From contig CAVSAT010000008.1 in the NCBI GenBank assembly GCA_963726005.1, positions 124,001-188,000 on the forward strand: DNA of 64,000 nucleotides. Direction: 5' to 3'. The DNA is from Bog-473 sp963726005. GTDB lineage: Bacteria > Actinomycetota > Acidimicrobiia > Acidimicrobiales > RAAP-2. The position numbers and the translations under genes were made by a program. Positions 36,482 to 44,747 of the stretch are shown here, piece by piece. Under the pieces are notes generated by a model. That model did not search any database, was not told where the DNA came from, and saw only the letters and a program-made list of their open reading frames with translations. Each line of letters begins with the position of its first letter. The first letter of the stretch is position 1.

Positions 36482-37666
36482 GTGGACGATCCCCTGGTGG
36501 CGCGTTGGGCGGCCAGCGGCGCGATGGCGTTGACGGGGTTCCCGGACGAACCACTCGGTCCGCCCGAGCGCCTGGTCGAGGGCATGGAACGTCTGGCCGT
36601 CGCCTTCCCGGGACTGGACCCGCTCGCCCTGCTCGGCGAGCGCGCGGCGTCGATGGGGTTGTGGCGCCACGGCACCTCGAGCTGCGGCGGCAGCTGCCGC
36701 CTCTTGCCGGTCAGGGACGGGTGGCTGGCCGTGTCACTCCCGCGGGCCGACGACATGGAGCTCGTGCCGGCCTGGCTCGAGCTCACCGACGCGCCTCGGA
36801 CCGCCCCCGACACCTGGTCCGCCGTCGGCGGGGCCCTGGGGAGGCGCGATCCTAAGGAACTGGTTGCGCGCGCGGCGTTGCTGGGCCTCCCGGTGACGCG
36901 ACTCGGCGAAGCGGCGGAGGCGACCGCCGTGGGGGCGGAGCGCCTCGGCGACGCGCCGGCCCGGGACGTGACGGGCCTGCTCGTCATCGACCTGTCCGCC
37001 CTGTGGGCCGGCCCGCTCTGTGGCGACCTGCTGGCGGGGGCCGGGGCCACTGTCGTGAAGGTGGAGTCGGCCACACGCCCCGACGGCGCCCGGCGCGGCC
37101 CGGCCGCGTTCTTCGACCTCCTCAATTGGCGCAAGCGCTCCGTTGCCCTCGATCTGCAGAGCCGCGAAGGGAGACGCCTGCTCCAGGCGCTGGTCCGGCG
37201 GGCGGACGTCGTCATCGAGGCCAGCCGGCCACGCGCCCTGGCCCAGTTCGCGATCAGCGCGCACGACGTGGTCCGGGACGGCGGCCCGCAGGTGTGGATC
37301 TCCATCACAGGGCACGGGCGCACCGGCGCGGCGGCCAACCGCGTGGCGTTCGGTGACGACGCGGCGGTGGCGGGTGGCCTCGTGGTCTGGGCGGGGGCCA
37401 CCCCGCTGTTCTGCGCGGACGCCGTGGCCGACCCCGTCACCGGGCTCACCGCGGCGAACGCGTGCCTCTCCGCGCTGGCCGGGGGCGGCCGCTGGCTCCT
37501 CGACGTGTCGATGGCCGGCGTGTGCGCCGGCCTGGCCGGTCCGACCTTGCCCGCTTCACCCGACGTGACGGTCGCGGACCCGACGGCGCGGGCGGCGGCG
37601 CGCTCGGCTCCCGAGCTCGGGGCCGACACGGACCAGGTGCTGACAGAGATGGGCCTCAAGGGCTGA
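36482..37666 (+). CDS. CaiB/BaiF family CoA transferase
   Basis: 394 residues from GTG 36482. Family III CoA-transferase motifs: RDVTGLLVIDLSALWAGPLCGDLLAGAGATVVKVES (about residues 160-195) and NWRKRSVALDLQSREGRRLLQALVRRADVVIEASRP. The order of elements is slightly unusual because about 150 residues precede the conserved nucleotide-binding part. These enzymes move CoA between carboxylic acids. It probably activates the substrate for the Zn-ribbon/thiolase-like pair that follows on the same strand. Confidence 0.85.
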   Translation: MDDPLVARWAASGAMALTGFPDEPLGPPERLVEGMERLAVAFPGLDPLALLGERAASMGLWRHGTSSCGGSCRLLPVRDGWLAVSLPRADDMELVPAWLELTDAPRTAPDTWSAVGGALGRRDPKELVARAALLGLPVTRLGEAAEATAVGAERLGDAPARDVTGLLVIDLSALWAGPLCGDLLAGAGATVVKVESATRPDGARRGPAAFFDLLNWRKRSVALDLQSREGRRLLQALVRRADVVIEASRPRALAQFAISAHDVVRDGGPQVWISITGHGRTGAAANRVAFGDDAAVAGGLVVWAGATPLFCADAVADPVTGLTAANACLSALAGGGRWLLDVSMAGVCAGLAGPTLPASPDVTVADPTARAAARSAPELGADTDQVLTEMGLKG

Positions 37667-37739
37667 GGCCCTGCGGCCTGCGCCGTCGCTACCATGACCC
37701 GGTGACCTCGTCGCTCGGGACCCTGGGGCGACGCTTCGC

Positions 37740-38159
37740 GTGACGGCCGTCACACCACGCGTCGTTCCGCCGCTCTGTGACGACAACCGGGAGTTCTGGA
37801 CGTCCGGCGCCACCGGTGAGCTACGCCTGCCCCGCTGTGCCACCTGCGACCGCTGGATCTTTCCGCCCTCGCTGCGTTGCCCACACTGCGCCGGTCCCGC
37901 GGCCTACGCGCCCCTCAGCGGTCGGGGCCACGTGTTCACCTACACGGTCAACCACCACCCCTTCCATCCCGACGTCCCCGTGCCGTACGTGATCGCCATC
38001 GTCGAGCTCGTCGAGCAGGACGGGTTGCGGTTCACCACCGACCTCGTGCACTGCCCGGTGGAGGCGGTCACCATCGGCCTGCCGGTGCGCGTCGTCTTCG
38101 AGCAACAGGGCCAGGTCTTCGTGCCGCTCTTCGAGCCCGATCCTGACGGGCAGGCGTGA
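37740..38159 (+). CDS. Zn-ribbon OB-fold (DUF35, ChsH2-like) protein
   Basis: 139 residues from GTG 37740. A rubredoxin-like zinc ribbon CATCDRWIFPPSLRCPHC (two CxxC pairs) is followed by an OB-fold segment GHVFTYTVNHHPFHPDVPVPYVIAIVEL. Such proteins bind CoA substrates and pair with thiolase-like partners; in steroid degraders the DUF35 domain of ChsH2 docks on Ltp2 as an aldolase. The thiolase-like gene starts four bases after this stop, supporting that pairing here. Confidence 0.9.
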   Translation: MTAVTPRVVPPLCDDNREFWTSGATGELRLPRCATCDRWIFPPSLRCPHCAGPAAYAPLSGRGHVFTYTVNHHPFHPDVPVPYVIAIVELVEQDGLRFTTDLVHCPVEAVTIGLPVRVVFEQQGQVFVPLFEPDPDGQA

Positions 38160-38163
38160 GCCG

Positions 38164-39315
38164 GTGAGGCAGGAGCAAGGGGTGAGGGGGGCGCTGATCT
38201 CGGGCATCGGGATGTCGCGGATCGGCCGCAAGACCGGCATCGAGGCCCTCGAGCTCACAGTTGAGTCGTCGCAGGCCGCCATGGCTGACGCCGGGCTCAC
38301 GCCGTCGGACATCGACGGCATCGCCACCATCGGGGACACGCCGCCCGCGGTGGCGGCCGCGACCCTCGGCATCACGCCCACCTGGACGGGCGGGTCGATG
38401 GGTTACTACGGGCTCCTGACGCCGGCGGTGGACGCCTTCACCGCCGTGGCGCGCGGCGCCGTCCGCCACGTCCTCGTCTACCGGACCGTGAACATGATCG
38501 GCGGCGAGGCGAGGATGGAGCCTTCGGCGGCCGGCCCGACGGAGATGCCACCGGCCATGCGCGACATCACCCGCATCCTGACCATGCATGCGTACTCGGC
38601 GTCGAACTGGTTGGCCATGCACCTGCGACGCCATATGTACCTGTACGGCACGACCCGGGAACAGATCGGCTGGCTGGCCATCAACAGCAGGCGCAACGCG
38701 GCGCTCAATCCGGACGCGGCCTACCGGGACCCGATCACGATGGAGGACTACCTCTCGGCCCGGATGATCTCCGAGCCCTTCGGGCTCTTGGATTGCGACG
38801 TGCCAGTCGACGGTGCCATCGCGGTCGTCGTCTCGGGCGGCGCCCATGCCGATGCCTGCCCGTACCCGGTGCGCGTGGACGCCGTCGGCGGCTCCGACGG
38901 CGCCGGAGGGTGGGATCAGCGCCCCGACTACCCGAAGATGGCGTCGAGCGACGCGGCGCACGAGATGTGGAGCGCCACCGACCTCCGCCCGACCGACGTG
39001 GACGTCGCGGAGCTCTATGACGGCTTCACCTTCCTGACCATGGCCTGGTTGGAGGCTCTGGGGTTCTGCGCCGACGGGGAGTCCGGCCCCTTTCTCGAGG
39101 GCGCGTCCCGCATCGCCATCGACGGTGCGCTGCCCCTCAACACCTACGGGGGCCAGCTCTCCGCCGGCCGCATGCACGGGTACTGGGTCCTGCACGAGGC
39201 GTGCCTGCAGCTGCGCGGCCAGGCGGGGCCCCGCCAGGTGCCTGGTCGACCCGAGGTCGCGGTCGTGTCGAACGGGGGAGGGCCCATCGCCGGATGCATG
39301 CTCTTGACGCGGTGA
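38164..39315 (+). CDS. Thiolase-fold lipid-transfer protein / aldolase (Ltp2-like)
   Basis: 383 residues, GTG 38164, four bases after the DUF35 stop. The thiolase fold is clear (SGIGMSRIGRKTGIEALELTVESSQAAMADAGLTPSDIDGIA; DYLSARMISEPFGLLDCDVPVDGAIAVVV), but the nucleophilic cysteine position reads TGGSMGYYG, so it cannot act as a classical thiolase. Tyrosines at 285 (ELYDGF) and near 328-340 (NTYGG, HGYW) could play the role of the Ltp2 active-site tyrosines. Retro-aldol cleavage of a beta-hydroxyacyl-CoA with the DUF35 partner is the best inference. Confidence 0.87.
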   Translation: MRQEQGVRGALISGIGMSRIGRKTGIEALELTVESSQAAMADAGLTPSDIDGIATIGDTPPAVAAATLGITPTWTGGSMGYYGLLTPAVDAFTAVARGAVRHVLVYRTVNMIGGEARMEPSAAGPTEMPPAMRDITRILTMHAYSASNWLAMHLRRHMYLYGTTREQIGWLAINSRRNAALNPDAAYRDPITMEDYLSARMISEPFGLLDCDVPVDGAIAVVVSGGAHADACPYPVRVDAVGGSDGAGGWDQRPDYPKMASSDAAHEMWSATDLRPTDVDVAELYDGFTFLTMAWLEALGFCADGESGPFLEGASRIAIDGALPLNTYGGQLSAGRMHGYWVLHEACLQLRGQAGPRQVPGRPEVAVVSNGGGPIAGCMLLTR

Positions 39316-39337
39316 CCCGTGACAGCCGGGTGATCGC

Positions 39338-39934
39338 ATGACCGCGCCCGAGCAGACCGCGCTGCTGTTCGTCGAGTGCCAGCGCGGGGTGGTGGGGGAT
39401 CTGTCCGTTCTCCCGGCCCTGGCCGAGTCCGCCCGCCCCGCGCTGGCCGCCATGGGCCGGCTCGTCACCGGAGCGCGAGCCGCCGGAGTCCAGGTGGCCC
39501 ACCTGACCTACCTCCCGGGCGCAGGGGGGCGGACGGCGAACCGCCGGGCGCCGCTCATGCGCGCCACCGCGTCGACGGCCGAGTGGAGCGACGCGCACCC
39601 GGCGGCGCAGGTCGTCCCCGAGATCGGCGTGGCGCCGGGCGACCTGGTGCTGCCGCGGCGCCAGGGCATCTCGCCGGTGCATCGCACCGAGGTGCTGCCC
39701 ATCTTGCGCAACCTGGGCATCGAAGAGGTCGTGGTGGCCGGCGTGTCGACCAACCTCGCCATCCTCTTGGTGGCCGTGGGCGCTGCCGACGAGGACTTCG
39801 CGGTGACCATCCCGACGGACGCCTCGGTCGGCACCCCGCCCGAGCACCACGCCTCGGTACTGGCCCACAGCCTGGCCTACGTGGCCCGCCTGGTGACCGT
39901 CGACGCGTTGCTGGCCGAATGGGCGCTCAGCTGA
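39338..39934 (+). CDS. Isochorismatase-like cysteine hydrolase lacking the catalytic triad
   Basis: 198 residues from ATG 39338. The fold matches isochorismatase-like hydrolases (TALLFVECQRG at the N terminus, GVSTNLAILLVAVGAADEDFAVTIPTDA near residue 145). The usual Asp-Lys-Cys triad is changed: Asp appears as Glu (VECQ), the Lys region reads LPRRQGIS, and the Cys position is Ala (TNLAI). It is therefore probably not a normal amidohydrolase. It closes the plus-strand CoA operon and overlaps the convergent aldehyde dehydrogenase by eight bases. Confidence 0.8.
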   Translation: MTAPEQTALLFVECQRGVVGDLSVLPALAESARPALAAMGRLVTGARAAGVQVAHLTYLPGAGGRTANRRAPLMRATASTAEWSDAHPAAQVVPEIGVAPGDLVLPRRQGISPVHRTEVLPILRNLGIEEVVVAGVSTNLAILLVAVGAADEDFAVTIPTDASVGTPPEHHASVLAHSLAYVARLVTVDALLAEWALS

Positions 39935-41402
39935 GGGGCCAGGCGATGGCCTTCGTCTCGAGGTATTGCTCGAACCCCTCGGTGCCGCACTGGCGGCCGA
40001 TGCCGCTGTCCTTGTAGCCCCCGTAGGGCGAGTCCGCCCCGTACCACATACCGCCGTTGACGCTGATGGACCCCGTCCGGATCCGGCGGGCGATGGCGGT
40101 GGCCCGGTCCTCGGACGCCGAGAACACGCCGCCGGAGAGTCCGTAGTTGGACTCGTTCGCGATGCGCACCGCGTCGTCGTCGTCCTCGTACGGGATGACG
40201 CAGAGCACAGGACCGAAGATCTCCTCCCGTGCGATGGCCATGGAGTTGTCCACGTCGACGAAGAGTGTGGGCTCCACGAACCAACCCCTGGGAAGGTGCG
40301 CTGGCCTGCCGCCGCCGGCGACCAGCTTGGCCCCCTCCTCTTGGCCCTTTTGTATGTAGCCGAGCACACGGTCGCGCTGGCGGGCGCTCACGAGTGGTCC
40401 CATGAGCACCCCGTCGTCGGTCGGGTCACCGTAGGGGACCGTGCCCATCGCGGTGGTGATGAGCTCCACACCCTCGTCGTAACGCGACCGTGGGAGGAGC
40501 ATCCGCGTCTGCATCGCACATCCCTGGCCGCCGTGCACGCACACCATGGACCCCCCCGGCACCACCGAAGCGAAGTCGGCGTCGTCGCAGACGATCATGG
40601 CCGACTTACCACCGAGCTCGAGGAAGACCCGCTTGAGCGTGGCGGCGCCCTTCTCCATGATGCGCTTTCCCGTGGCCGTCGAGCCGGTGAACGAGATCAT
40701 GTCGACGTCGGGGGACAGGGTGAGCTCTTCGCCGACGAGATGGTCCGAGGAGGTGACGACGTTGACGATGCCGGGCGGGATGTCGGTCTTCTCGGCCACC
40801 AGCCGCCCCAGCCGGGTCGCGTTCCACGGGGTGTCGGGCGCGGGCTTGAGGACGACCGCGTTGCCCGTGGCCAGGATCGGGCCGATCTTGTTCAGCGTGA
40901 CCTCGACGGGGTAGTTCCACGGGACGATCGCCCCGATGACCCCCATGGGCTCCTTGCGCACCGCCCGGCGGCTCGCCATGCCCATCAGGTTCGAGTCGGG
41001 CAGCGAGCGCTCGAACGGGAACTCTTCGATCATCTTCGCGGGGTAGCGCAGCGCGTCGTCGAGCGGCCAGTCGACCTGGGCGGCGAAGGTCAGGATGTGG
41101 GGCGTCCCCACCTCGGCGACCACCTCGTCGCGCAGCTCCTCACGTTCGGACTCGAGTGCCTCTTGCAGCTGCTCGAGGCAGCGCTTGCGCAGCGTGCGGT
41201 TGGTCGACCAGTCGGACCGGTCGAAGGCCTGGCGGGCCGCCGCGATGGCCCGCCGCATGTCCTCGGACGAGGCGTCGGCCACCTCACCGAGCACCTCCTC
41301 GGTGGCGGGGTTGATGTTCTCGAAGCGCTTCCCCGCGGCGGCTTCGACGAGCTCGCCCCCGATGAGCATGCGGACCTCACCGCGACCACCCTGGCTGGAC
41401 AT
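39927..41402 (-). CDS. NAD(P)-dependent aldehyde dehydrogenase
   Basis: 491 residues from ATG 41402. Motifs in order: VIGAIVPWNYPVEVTLNKIGPILATGNAVVLKPA, SFTGSTATGKRI, catalytic Glu in LELGGKSAMIV, catalytic Cys in GGQGCAMQTRMLLPRS, and EIFGPVLCVIPYEDDDDAVRIAN. A normal-length ALDH oxidising an aldehyde to the acid; the aldehyde could come from the neighbouring aldolase (inference). Convergent with the isochorismatase-like gene. Confidence 0.93.
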   Translation of the reverse strand: MSSQGGRGEVRMLIGGELVEAAAGKRFENINPATEEVLGEVADASSEDMRRAIAAARQAFDRSDWSTNRTLRKRCLEQLQEALESEREELRDEVVAEVGTPHILTFAAQVDWPLDDALRYPAKMIEEFPFERSLPDSNLMGMASRRAVRKEPMGVIGAIVPWNYPVEVTLNKIGPILATGNAVVLKPAPDTPWNATRLGRLVAEKTDIPPGIVNVVTSSDHLVGEELTLSPDVDMISFTGSTATGKRIMEKGAATLKRVFLELGGKSAMIVCDDADFASVVPGGSMVCVHGGQGCAMQTRMLLPRSRYDEGVELITTAMGTVPYGDPTDDGVLMGPLVSARQRDRVLGYIQKGQEEGAKLVAGGGRPAHLPRGWFVEPTLFVDVDNSMAIAREEIFGPVLCVIPYEDDDDAVRIANESNYGLSGGVFSASEDRATAIARRIRTGSISVNGGMWYGADSPYGGYKDSGIGRQCGTEGFEQYLETKAIAWPLS

Positions 41403-41524
41403 GCTGGAACCCCTTTCGGATCCGCTGGAACCCCCCTTCCGGCGAGGCTACGGACTCTCCGTTCGGCCGGTCAAGACGCCGCGCGCGTCCGCGCCGGGGA
41501 GCGGTCCGAAAAGATCGCACGGCG

Positions 41525-41552
41525 TGTCGATTTCGCCGTCGCCCGTTCGACG
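41525..41552 (+). promoter_or_regulatory. ECF42-type promoter upstream of the DGPF gene
   Basis: TGTCGA (41525-41530) and CGTTCGACG (41544-41552), 13 bases apart, 81 bases before the ATG at 41606. ECF42 sigma factors are known to transcribe their own DGPF operons from promoters with a TGTCGA -35 element, and the sigma gene is immediately downstream. The same element and spacing recur at 4442-4469. Confidence 0.7.
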
Positions 41553-41605
41553 CTCTGCCAGAGTGAGGCGACGGACGCCTCAGAGAGCACAGAAGGAGCA
41601 CCATC

Positions 41606-41944
41606 ATGCGATTCCTGGGATACACCCTCGCCAACGAGGCCGAGACGCCCACCGAACCCCCGTCCCCCGACATCTACGAGAAGATGGGCGCATTCGTGGA
41701 GGAGGCGACGAAAGCCGGCGTCATCGTTGCCACCGGCGGCATCGCCCCCACGTCCGAGGGCGCCAAGATCGCCCTCAAGGACGGCCAGTTCACCGTCGTC
41801 GACGGCCCCTTTGCCGAGGCCAAGGAGCTCGTGGGCGGCTGGGCGCTCATGGAGTGCCGCGACAGGGACGAGGCCATCGAGTGGTCCAAGCGTTTCCTCA
41901 GCGTGCTCGGCGAGGGCGAGGTCCGCGTCCGCCCCTGCATGTGA
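41606..41944 (+). CDS. DGPF (YCII-related) domain protein
   Basis: 112 residues from ATG 41606, ribosome site AGAAGGAGC. A ferredoxin-like YCII fold with the diagnostic VVDGPFAEAKELVGGWALMECRDRDEAIEW. DGPF proteins are the constant companions of ECF42 sigma factors; their biochemical role is unknown, with possible sensing or detoxification. It is followed by the sigma factor 47 bases downstream in the same direction, the usual arrangement. Confidence 0.92.
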   Translation: MRFLGYTLANEAETPTEPPSPDIYEKMGAFVEEATKAGVIVATGGIAPTSEGAKIALKDGQFTVVDGPFAEAKELVGGWALMECRDRDEAIEWSKRFLSVLGEGEVRVRPCM

Positions 41945-41991
41945 CGCAGACAGGGGAGCCGGTGGACTGAGGGGGTGGTTGAATCGGTGGC

Positions 41992-43312
41992 GTGCCGGCC
42001 ACCGATTCGACCGCCGCCATCGAGGCCGTCTACCGGATTGAGTTCCCGCGCGTCGTGGCCACCCTGGCCCACCACGTGGGGGATATCGGGCTGGCCGAGG
42101 ATCTGACCCAGGAGGCGCTGGTCGACGCCCTCCGGCAGTGGCCCCGCGACGGCACCCCCGACAACCCAGGGGCCTGGTTGACCGCCGTCGCCAAGCGAAA
42201 GGCAATCGACCTCTTCCGCCGCGACCGGACGCTGGCGGCGAAGTACGCGCAGGTCGGCCGTGCGCTCGAGTCCGAGGACCGGGCCGAAGTGGTGGCGCCG
42301 CTCGACGTCGTATCGGAGGAAGAGATCCACGACGACCAACTCCGTCTCATCTTCGTCGCATGTCACCCGCTGCTGCCCGTGCCGGCGCGCGTCGCGCTCA
42401 CCCTGCGGCTCGTCGGGGGCCTGACCGTGCCCGAGATCGCCCGGGCCTACGTCGTCCCCGAGACCACCGTCGCCCAGCGCATCGTCCGCGCCAAGAAGGC
42501 GATCGCCAAGGCCGGAGTCCCCTTCGAGGTGCCGACCGGTGACGATCGCGCCGCCCGGCTCGGCGCCGTGCTCGAGGTCATCTACCTCATCTTCAACGAG
42601 GGCTACTCGGCCACGGCGGGCGAGGACTGGTTGCGCCCCGAGCTCTGCGCGGAGGCGCTCCGGCTGGGCCGGGTCCTGTCTTCCCTGGCGTCCGAGGAGG
42701 CCGAGGTACACGGGCTGGTTGCGCTGATGGAGTTCCACTCCTCGCGCCTGCGCGCCCGCACCGGTCCCACGGGCGCCCCGGTCCTCCTGCTGGACCAGGA
42801 CCGCCGCACGTGGGACCGCCTGCTGATCAACCGCGGCGACGCCGCGCTGGCCCGGGCGGAGGCACTCACCGCGACCAGTGGGCCCTACACCTTGCAGGCC
42901 GCGATCGCGGCGTGCCACGCGCGGTCCTTCCGGCCCGAGGAGACCGACTGGGCAAGGGTCGTCGCGCTCTACGGCGAGCTGGCTCGACCGCGCGCCCTCC
43001 CCGATCGTCGAGCTGAACCGGGCCGTCGCCATCTCCATGGCTTCGGGCCCCGGTCCCGCGCTCGATCTCGTGGACCAGCTCGTCGAGACCCGGACGCTCG
43101 AGCGCTACCACCTCCTCTCCAGCGTGCGGGGCGACCTCTTGGACCGGCTCGGGCGTCACGCCGAGGCGGCGGCGGAGTTCGAGCGGGCCGCGCGCCTGGC
43201 GACGAACACGCCGGAGCGGGACCTGTCCGAGCAGCGCGCCCGCGCCAGCCACGCCCGCGCCGCCGAAAGCGCGACCGAAGCCCAGACCGTCACGGGCGGC
43301 GTCGCAGGCTGA
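41992..43312 (+). CDS. ECF42-group RNA polymerase sigma factor, one frameshift
   Basis: Starts at GTG 41992. Region 2 is in AEDLTQEALVDALRQWPRDGTPDNPGAWLTAVAKRKAIDLFRR and region 4 in ALTLRLVGGLTVPEIARAYVVPETTVAQRIVRAKKAI. A long C-terminal helical extension (GPYTLQAAIAACHARSF and onward), TPR-like and required for function in ECF42 proteins, follows. Near 42975-42995 the frame changes, then PIVELNRAVAISMASGPGPAL continues to 43312. With one base repaired it is about 440 residues. No anti-sigma factor is nearby, as is normal for ECF42. Convergent overlap of 23 bases with the VirD4-like gene. Confidence 0.85.
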
Positions 43313-44744
43313 GGCGGCGGCGGCGGCTCGTCGCCCACCAGGGCCGCAGCTGGAGTCGAGCCGGCGGGAGCGTCCCGTAGACAAGGACGCCACGACCCTG
43401 GGAAAGGCAGCGGAGCTCTTCGGGCGGCAGCAGCCGGCGCGGGCCGGTCGTCGAGGTCGTGGAGCGCCCTCCCCTGGGATCGCGGGTCACCGACGGAAGG
43501 GTGACCTCCTCGTCGCCGATGAGACGGCTCGCGTACTCCAGGGTGTCGGGGTCGGCGATGCCGGGCAGGAAGAGCTTGGCCCGGTGGTTGTTGAGCACCG
43601 TCGGCGCGCGCGCACCGTACCGCCCCCTGACCTGGGCCAGGTCCTGCCAGACGGTCACCAGTTGGATCCCGTGCGACGCGCAGGTGGCGGCCAGCCCGTC
43701 GAGCTCGGGCAACGGCGCGATGTGGGCCGCTTCGTCGAGCACGACGAGCAGCGGTGGGTCGAGCGCCCTGCCCGTGCGCGTCGCCAGTGTGAATGCGTGG
43801 GCCAGCACCTGCTGCGTGAGCGCCGAGAAGTAACCGCGTAGCCGGCGCTGGTCGTGCGCCGGGGCGCACAGGTACACCGTGTGATGACCTTCGAGGAGGT
43901 GACGCGGCTCGAAGAAGTCGGGGGCGGACGCAGCGGGTGGCGGAAGGGTGAACGGCGCCAGCACCGTCTCGGCCGTCGTGGCTACCGAGCTGCGCGTGCG
44001 CTCGTCCCGGCACCACGTGGCGCGCGCCGCGTCGAGAGCCTCCGGTGTCGCGAGCCGCTCCAGGATGCCGGCCACCTCGCCGACTTCCTGCGTGTCGACC
44101 CAGCGCACCACGTCGGCCATGGTGCAACCGTCGAGCGCCGCGGCGTGGAGGAGGGGCGCGAGCATCTTGGCGGCGGAGGCGTACCAGAACTCGCCGTCGG
44201 GGGTCGTCCCGTCCGCTTTGGCTGCGTCGCACAGGTCGGCCGCGACCCGACCGGACCGATGCCACTCGCCACAACCGGCGAGTGGTGACCACGTGCTCGA
44301 CCGGGCGCCCGTGCAGCCGGTCGGATCGATGCACCACACCCGGCCGCGGCGTGCCCGGGCACCGAGCGTGTGACGCAGGAGGTCGCTCTTGACGCTGGCC
44401 GCCACCACCGGGCCACACCAGCCGAGGATGGCCGGCACGGCCAGGCTGGTCGTCTTCCCGCTCTGGGTCGGGCCGACGACGACGAGGGACTGGGCCCGCT
44501 CGGCGGCGATGCCCGTCGGACGGACCACGCCGGGGACGACACCGAGGAGGAGCCGTCCTGGAGGGGGAGCCTCGGCCTTGACCAGGAGCGGACGAAGGTC
44601 TCGTCGCCTCGCCCAGTGGGCGCCCCGCCGCGCCCGCCGCCGACCCGGCCACGCCCACTGCTGTGCGCCGTCCCGGTACGACACGCCCGCCAGGAGCGCG
44701 CCGGCGAGGGCGACCGGCAACGCGGCGGCGGCGACGTCGACCAC
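43290..44744 (-). CDS. VirD4/TraG-like type IV secretion coupling ATPase
   Basis: 484 residues from GTG 44744. One N-terminal membrane segment (VAAAALPVALAGALLAGVSY), then Walker A GPTQSGKTTS in VVVGPTQSGKTTSLAVPAILGW and Walker B LLVVLDEAAHIAPLPELDG. C-terminal motifs VTVWQDLAQVRGRYG and LNNHRAKLFLPGIADPDTLEYASRLIGDEEV are typical of TraG/VirD4. Coupling proteins hand DNA or protein substrates to the secretion channel. Its start is three bases after the stop of the VirB4-like gene, so the pair is one translational unit. Confidence 0.88.
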   Translation of the reverse strand: MVDVAAAALPVALAGALLAGVSYRDGAQQWAWPGRRRARRGAHWARRRDLRPLLVKAEAPPPGRLLLGVVPGVVRPTGIAAERAQSLVVVGPTQSGKTTSLAVPAILGWCGPVVAASVKSDLLRHTLGARARRGRVWCIDPTGCTGARSSTWSPLAGCGEWHRSGRVAADLCDAAKADGTTPDGEFWYASAAKMLAPLLHAAALDGCTMADVVRWVDTQEVGEVAGILERLATPEALDAARATWCRDERTRSSVATTAETVLAPFTLPPPAASAPDFFEPRHLLEGHHTVYLCAPAHDQRRLRGYFSALTQQVLAHAFTLATRTGRALDPPLLVVLDEAAHIAPLPELDGLAATCASHGIQLVTVWQDLAQVRGRYGARAPTVLNNHRAKLFLPGIADPDTLEYASRLIGDEEVTLPSVTRDPRGGRSTTSTTGPRRLLPPEELRCLSQGRGVLVYGTLPPARLQLRPWWATSRRRRLSLRRRP

Positions 44745-44747
44745 CGC

